In this document: one piece after another, positions 5,927 through 8,256 of the stretch | How positions within the stretch are numbered: the first letter of the stretch is position 1 | Layout of the letters: every line of letters starts with the position of its first letter | DNA from: PNKC01 sp038323265 | GTDB lineage: Bacteria; Chloroflexota; Dehalococcoidia; Tepidiformales; Tepidiformaceae | Assembly: GCA_038323265.1 (NCBI GenBank) | Contig: JBBQGT010000137.1 | Span: 1 to 8,256 of the forward strand | Direction of reading: 5' to 3' | DNA length: 8,256 bases | Notes under the pieces: model-generated | The model's database searches: none | What the model was told of the DNA's origin: nothing | The model's input: the letters and a program-made list of their open reading frames with translations, nothing else | Translations under genes and position numbers: made by a program

Positions 5927-6364
5927 ATGAACAGGAAGAATCTAGTCCTCGCCGGGGCCCTGGCGGCCATCGGGATCGTCGCCTTGGGGAGCATCGGTTT
6001 CGCCGCCGCCCAGACTGGCGACGGCTCGCAAGATTCGGGTATGCACGGGACCATGTCGGGGGACGGGCAGATGGGCAGCCACACCGGTATGGCGGGCATG
6101 GCGGGGGACATGTCAATGAATGGCACGGACCACATGGCCGGCGATTGCGGCGGGCAGCAGTCCCAGATGCATGAGACCGTAGCAGCGTCCCTTGGGATCA
6201 CGGTTGCGGAACTGGATGCCCAACTCGCGTCCGGGAAGACCATCGCCGACATCGCCAAGGAGAAAGGCATCGACCTGACAACCGTCCAAGCGGCGATGCA
6301 GGAAGCCCATTCGGCCGGCCACGGCGCCGGAATGATGCACTCCTCGATGTCCGGCACCAGCTAA
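5927..6364 (+). CDS. Secreted Met/His-rich protein, putative metal-binding
   Basis: A 145-residue exported protein. Residues 1-28 are a Sec signal peptide (basic MNRK, hydrophobic core, AAA before Gln29). Residues 39-82 are Gly-rich with nine Met and four His in MHG-, MAGM- and MSM-type clusters plus one Cys (Cys74), a composition seen in copper(I)/silver-binding periplasmic proteins. Residues 83-127 form a compact helical segment: SLGITVAELDAQLASGKTIA followed by DIAKEKGI, a pattern found in small secreted proteins of high-GC bacteria in which a short helical hairpin follows L-G-[IL]-[TS]. The C-terminus is again His/Met-rich (HSAGHGAGMMH, 128-138). AAAGGAGA (5913-5920) is an ideal ribosome-binding site six bases before the ATG. 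Metal binding is inferred from composition; the protein could instead be a structural or stress protein. Confidence 0.85.
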   Translation: MNRKNLVLAGALAAIGIVALGSIGFAAAQTGDGSQDSGMHGTMSGDGQMGSHTGMAGMAGDMSMNGTDHMAGDCGGQQSQMHETVAASLGITVAELDAQLASGKTIADIAKEKGIDLTTVQAAMQEAHSAGHGAGMMHSSMSGTS

Positions 6365-6378
6365 ACCCCCGCGACTCA

Positions 6379-6440
6379 CGCGGACGGCGGCACCACCCCG
6401 CCGTCGTCCGCGTCGCGCGGCGCCGCCTCGGTGCGGCGCG
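6379..6440 (+). terminator. Two GC-rich stem-loops after the Met-rich protein gene
   Basis: GACGGCGG (6383-6390) pairs exactly with CCGCCGTC (6398-6405) around CACCACC. CGCG on each side (6379-6382 and 6409-6412) can lengthen the stem past a three-base bulge. A second hairpin, GCGCCGC (6420-6426) with GCGGCGC (6433-6439), is followed by GTTTCG. Neither has a long T-run. They may attenuate rather than end transcription, lowering expression of the lipoprotein gene relative to the two genes before it, or they may stabilise the upstream mRNA. Confidence 0.55.
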
Positions 6441-6472
6441 TTTCGCCAACCTGAAGCAAGGGGAACCGGCCC

Positions 6473-6973
6473 ATGAGGATCGAGCACCGCACGCAGTTCC
6501 TGACCGCGATGGGGGCGTCCGTCATCGTCGCGGGATTGCTGACTGGGTGTTCGGGCGGCGACGGCACCAGCCGTCAGGATGTGGTCGCGACCCGTGGCGC
6601 CAGCGTCATGCCATTCGATCAGAACAAGACGCAGCACATCTTCGATCAGAACACGACTGGCGGCCTCGAGTTGGTGCGCGCGATCGATCCCGCGGACGCG
6701 GCCCAGATCGCGCTCGTCCGCTCGCACCTCCAGACCGAAACGAAGAAGTTCGCGACCGGCGACTTCTCCGACCCGATGGGGATCCACGGCCAGCAGATGC
6801 CGGGCGTCGCAGCACTCTCGTCCGCCGGCGCGCGCCTCCAGATCGAGTACTCGGATCTCCCGGACGGCGGGAAGATCACCTACAGCAGCGCGGACCCGGT
6901 CGTTGTAGTGGCAATCCATGACTGGTTCACCGCGCAGCTCGGAGGCCACGGCGAGCACGCGAGCTCTCATTAG
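6473..6973 (+). CDS. Small lipoprotein of an uncharacterised family
   Basis: A 166-residue protein with a lipoprotein signal: hydrophobic residues 9-25 and LLTGC with lipid-acceptor Cys26. The mature part contains MPFDQNKTQHIF (46-57), a helix-like DPADAAQIALVRSHL (72-86), FSDPMGIHGQQMPG (98-111) and YSDLPDGGKITYSS in the second half, ending HGEHASSH. From memory, similar small proteins occur in many high-GC bacteria, sometimes named 'aspartate carbamoyltransferase'. Nothing here resembles that enzyme: it is far too short and has no carbamoyl-phosphate motif. His55, His85, His105, Met46 and Met109, together with the His-rich tail, would suit metal binding outside the membrane. AAGGGGA (6458-6464) is eight bases before ATG 6473. 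It lies 108 bp after the Met-rich protein gene, past two hairpins. The function is unknown. Confidence 0.85.
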   Translation: MRIEHRTQFLTAMGASVIVAGLLTGCSGGDGTSRQDVVATRGASVMPFDQNKTQHIFDQNTTGGLELVRAIDPADAAQIALVRSHLQTETKKFATGDFSDPMGIHGQQMPGVAALSSAGARLQIEYSDLPDGGKITYSSADPVVVVAIHDWFTAQLGGHGEHASSH

Positions 6974-7080
6974 CCGCTTCGTGCCTGGCTCGACACGCTG
7001 CGGGCGCCAGCTACGAATCCAACTGTATCCCTCGCCGGGACTTTGTTGGGACCGCCTTTCCAGGGTCGGTAACACCGCTT

Positions 7081-7135
7081 CTCGAGACATAAATAACTCG
7101 AGCGTGAAGATCAAGGCTACCCTCTTGCAAGAGGG
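7081..7135 (+). promoter_or_regulatory. Structured leader or operator dyads before the exported pair
   Basis: The 213-bp gap between the lipoprotein and the next gene holds two dyads. CTCGAG (7081-7086) and CTCGAG (7097-7102) flank the only AT-rich patch, ACATAAATAA, which contains possible -10 hexamers (CATAAA 7088-7093) without a good -35. CCCTCTTGCAAGAGGG (7120-7135) is a perfect 16-bp palindrome, usable as a dimeric operator or as a six-pair RNA hairpin with loop TGCA. No known riboswitch consensus was recognised. With few T residues after the stem, a classic terminator is unlikely. Confidence 0.5.
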
Positions 7136-7186
7136 CACTCGCGAATGTCAAGATTCCGCGCGGTAAAGAAATGAAGCGAAGGAAGC

Positions 7187-7762
7187 GTGAGCGCGATGCA
7201 GCGTGTGGTTTTAGCGATTGTTCTTGGTGTCATGGGCCTGGTTGGGGCGGTTGCTGCCACACCCGCATTCGGAGATTCCTCCGGCACGGTCACTGCCACG
7301 GTGTCAGCGAGCGCACCCTGCCTGACCGTGAGCACGACGAGCCTTACGTTTCCAACGACGAAGTTCAGCACGGCCAGCTTGAACGGTCTGAGCTCTCTCC
7401 CGTCCGGACCGACAGTAACCAATTGCTCCGGCGCCCCGGCCAACATAACCGGCTCAGCTAGTAGTGCAACCAACTCCGGCGCGACGGCGACCTGGTTCGC
7501 AACCGCAGCGACCTTAGGCGGCACAACGAACATGTGCGCAACAGGTGGCAGCCTTTTGCCTACTAACAAATACGCTTTGGGTTTGCGTTTCGCATCCGAC
7601 AATGAACCGACGCTGACAACGAACACTCTGTTGAAGGCGGCGGTCGGGACTACTGCGAGCCTGCCTGCTTACGAGTTGGAATTGTTCATGCCGTGCACAA
7701 CGAGCGATGGCGCGGGCACCGTGATGTCGTTCCAAATCACTTTCACCGCTTCGCTGCCTTAA
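7187..7762 (+). CDS. Exported Thr/Ser-rich four-cysteine surface protein, function unknown
   Basis: A 191-residue protein. Residues 1-29 form a Sec signal peptide (hydrophobic 7-24, likely cut after AFG at 27-29). The mature part is rich in Thr, Ser, Ala and Gly with alternating hydrophobic residues (TVTATVSASAPCLTVSTTSL), indicating beta strands. Cys45, Cys80, Cys117 and Cys170 could form two disulfides. The layout resembles surface or fimbria-like beta-sandwich proteins (spore-coat-U or WxL-type), but no diagnostic motif such as W-x-L was seen, so no family is assigned. GTG 7187 is used because GAAGG (7178-7182) is four bases upstream; ATG 7196 in frame would shorten the signal by three residues and also works. 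The next gene starts six bases after the TAA, implying coupled expression. Confidence 0.78.
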   Translation: MSAMQRVVLAIVLGVMGLVGAVAATPAFGDSSGTVTATVSASAPCLTVSTTSLTFPTTKFSTASLNGLSSLPSGPTVTNCSGAPANITGSASSATNSGATATWFATAATLGGTTNMCATGGSLLPTNKYALGLRFASDNEPTLTTNTLLKAAVGTTASLPAYELELFMPCTTSDGAGTVMSFQITFTASLP

Positions 7763-7767
7763 CCACG

Positions 7768-8256
7768 TTGGCACTCAAGCTTCGTTTCGTGGTGTTAGCG
7801 CTTGGGCTAGTCGTGATCAGCCAGCTCGCGTCAGTCGCGCCCGCGTCGGCCGATGCTGGGGTGTCTATCGACCTCGGCGCAGTGGATGTGACTCAGCACC
7901 TGTCGCGGGGCGGCACCTACCAGCTGCCTTCGGTTGGTGTGCGGAATCCCGGCACCGAGCGAAGCCACTACGCTATGACCGTGACGTTCTTCCCAGAGCA
8001 ACTGGAGCGGCGACCGGATGCCGGCTGGTTCGAGTTTTCGCCGTCGTCCTTCGAACTCGGACCGGGCGAGACGATGCCGGTGAGGATCGAGCTTCGTATT
8101 CCGACCGGAGCGCATCCAGATCAGTATCGAGCGATGATTGAAGCTCGGCTGGCTAGCCAGGGCGAAGGCGCGGTGGTCGGCGCCGGCGCAGGAGCACGGG
8201 TGACGTTCTCGGTCAAGCCTTCGAACGTCCTGCAGGCGTGGCAGTTGAGAGCCAAC
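7768..8256 (+). CDS. Exported immunoglobulin-like beta-sandwich protein (partial, runs off right edge)
   Basis: The frame is open to the window end, giving 163 residues. TTG 7768 is the only start that puts basic KLR before a hydrophobic core (7-21) and a Sec cleavage site (ASA at 26-28, then Asp29). There is no Shine-Dalgarno sequence; a start six bases after the preceding stop suggests translational coupling. A GTG at 7693 in frame would overlap the upstream gene by 70 bases and is less likely. The mature part reads as an Ig-like sandwich: SVGVRNPGTE (55-64), a strand with YAMTVTFF (68-75), WFEFSPSSFELGPGE (87-101), then VRIELRIP (105-112) and YRAMIEARL (120-128). The NPG...SP..F.L.PGE pattern recalls secreted COG1470-like proteins and the DUF916 region of WxL-interacting proteins. 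This is a resemblance, not an assignment. The C-terminus, including any membrane anchor, is outside the window. Confidence 0.8.
   Translation, partial: MALKLRFVVLALGLVVISQLASVAPASADAGVSIDLGAVDVTQHLSRGGTYQLPSVGVRNPGTERSHYAMTVTFFPEQLERRPDAGWFEFSPSSFELGPGETMPVRIELRIPTGAHPDQYRAMIEARLASQGEGAVVGAGAGARVTFSVKPSNVLQAWQLRAN

Noticed and set aside
6113..7138. Long open frame (341 codons) on the minus strand
   Set aside because: It spans the Met-rich and lipoprotein genes, both of which have signal peptides and good ribosome-binding sites on the + strand. The antisense product shows no fold-like pattern.
7104..7166. Twenty-codon upstream open frame containing the palindrome
   Set aside because: It starts at GTG without a Shine-Dalgarno sequence, and its codons carry no leader-peptide signature such as a run of one amino acid.
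7020..7186. Riboswitch (c-di-GMP or similar) in the spacer
   Set aside because: Hairpins are present, but the conserved bases of the c-di-GMP, cobalamin or SAM classes could not be matched.

Overview
The window is GC-rich bacterial DNA with GTG and TTG starts, a 4-base stop/start overlap, and many secreted or lipid-anchored products, one of them with a twin-arginine (Tat) signal. This fits a high-GC lineage such as Actinobacteriota or Chloroflexota. No gene settles the phylum, so this is a soft inference. Most genes read on the + strand.

Layout. Bases 1-39 hold the last codons of a gene entering from the left. Bases 40-883 are a gene-poor junkyard: a 15-bp tandem direct repeat, a tRNA-Lys-like fragment that lacks its 5' end and carries a small insertion in the anticodon loop, and on the minus strand a short peptide relic resembling the tail of a CaiB/BaiF CoA-transferase. 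A Gfo/Idh/MocA-family oxidoreductase follows (911-1948). A 348-bp gap with a possible second decayed oxidoreductase tail leads to a Tat-exported, probably lipid-anchored serine hydrolase of the class C beta-lactamase/NylB type (2297-3493), which ends in a strong stem-loop.

The centre (3681-6973) is the most coherent block. An OmpR-family response regulator overlaps a membrane sensor histidine kinase. Next come a small SHOCT-domain membrane protein, a secreted Met/His-rich protein and a small His-containing lipoprotein. Between the kinase and the SHOCT gene lie head-to-tail CTTGAGC repeats spaced one DNA turn apart, which look like the site of the adjacent regulator, and then a hairpin in the presumed leader. 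The short extracytoplasmic loop of the kinase is itself dotted with Met and His. The working model is an envelope metal-stress module, copper(I) or silver being the obvious candidates: the kinase senses outside the membrane, the regulator acts on the repeats, and small Met/His-rich exported proteins are the output. The metal and the regulatory link are inference.

After a 213-bp spacer with two marked dyads comes a pair of exported proteins (7187-7762, and 7768 running off the right edge). One is a Thr/Ser-rich four-cysteine beta-type protein. The other is an immunoglobulin-like beta-sandwich protein starting at a TTG six bases after the first gene's stop. They look like a co-expressed cell-surface pair of unknown function. 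No CRISPR array, insertion sequence, transposase or rRNA was seen.
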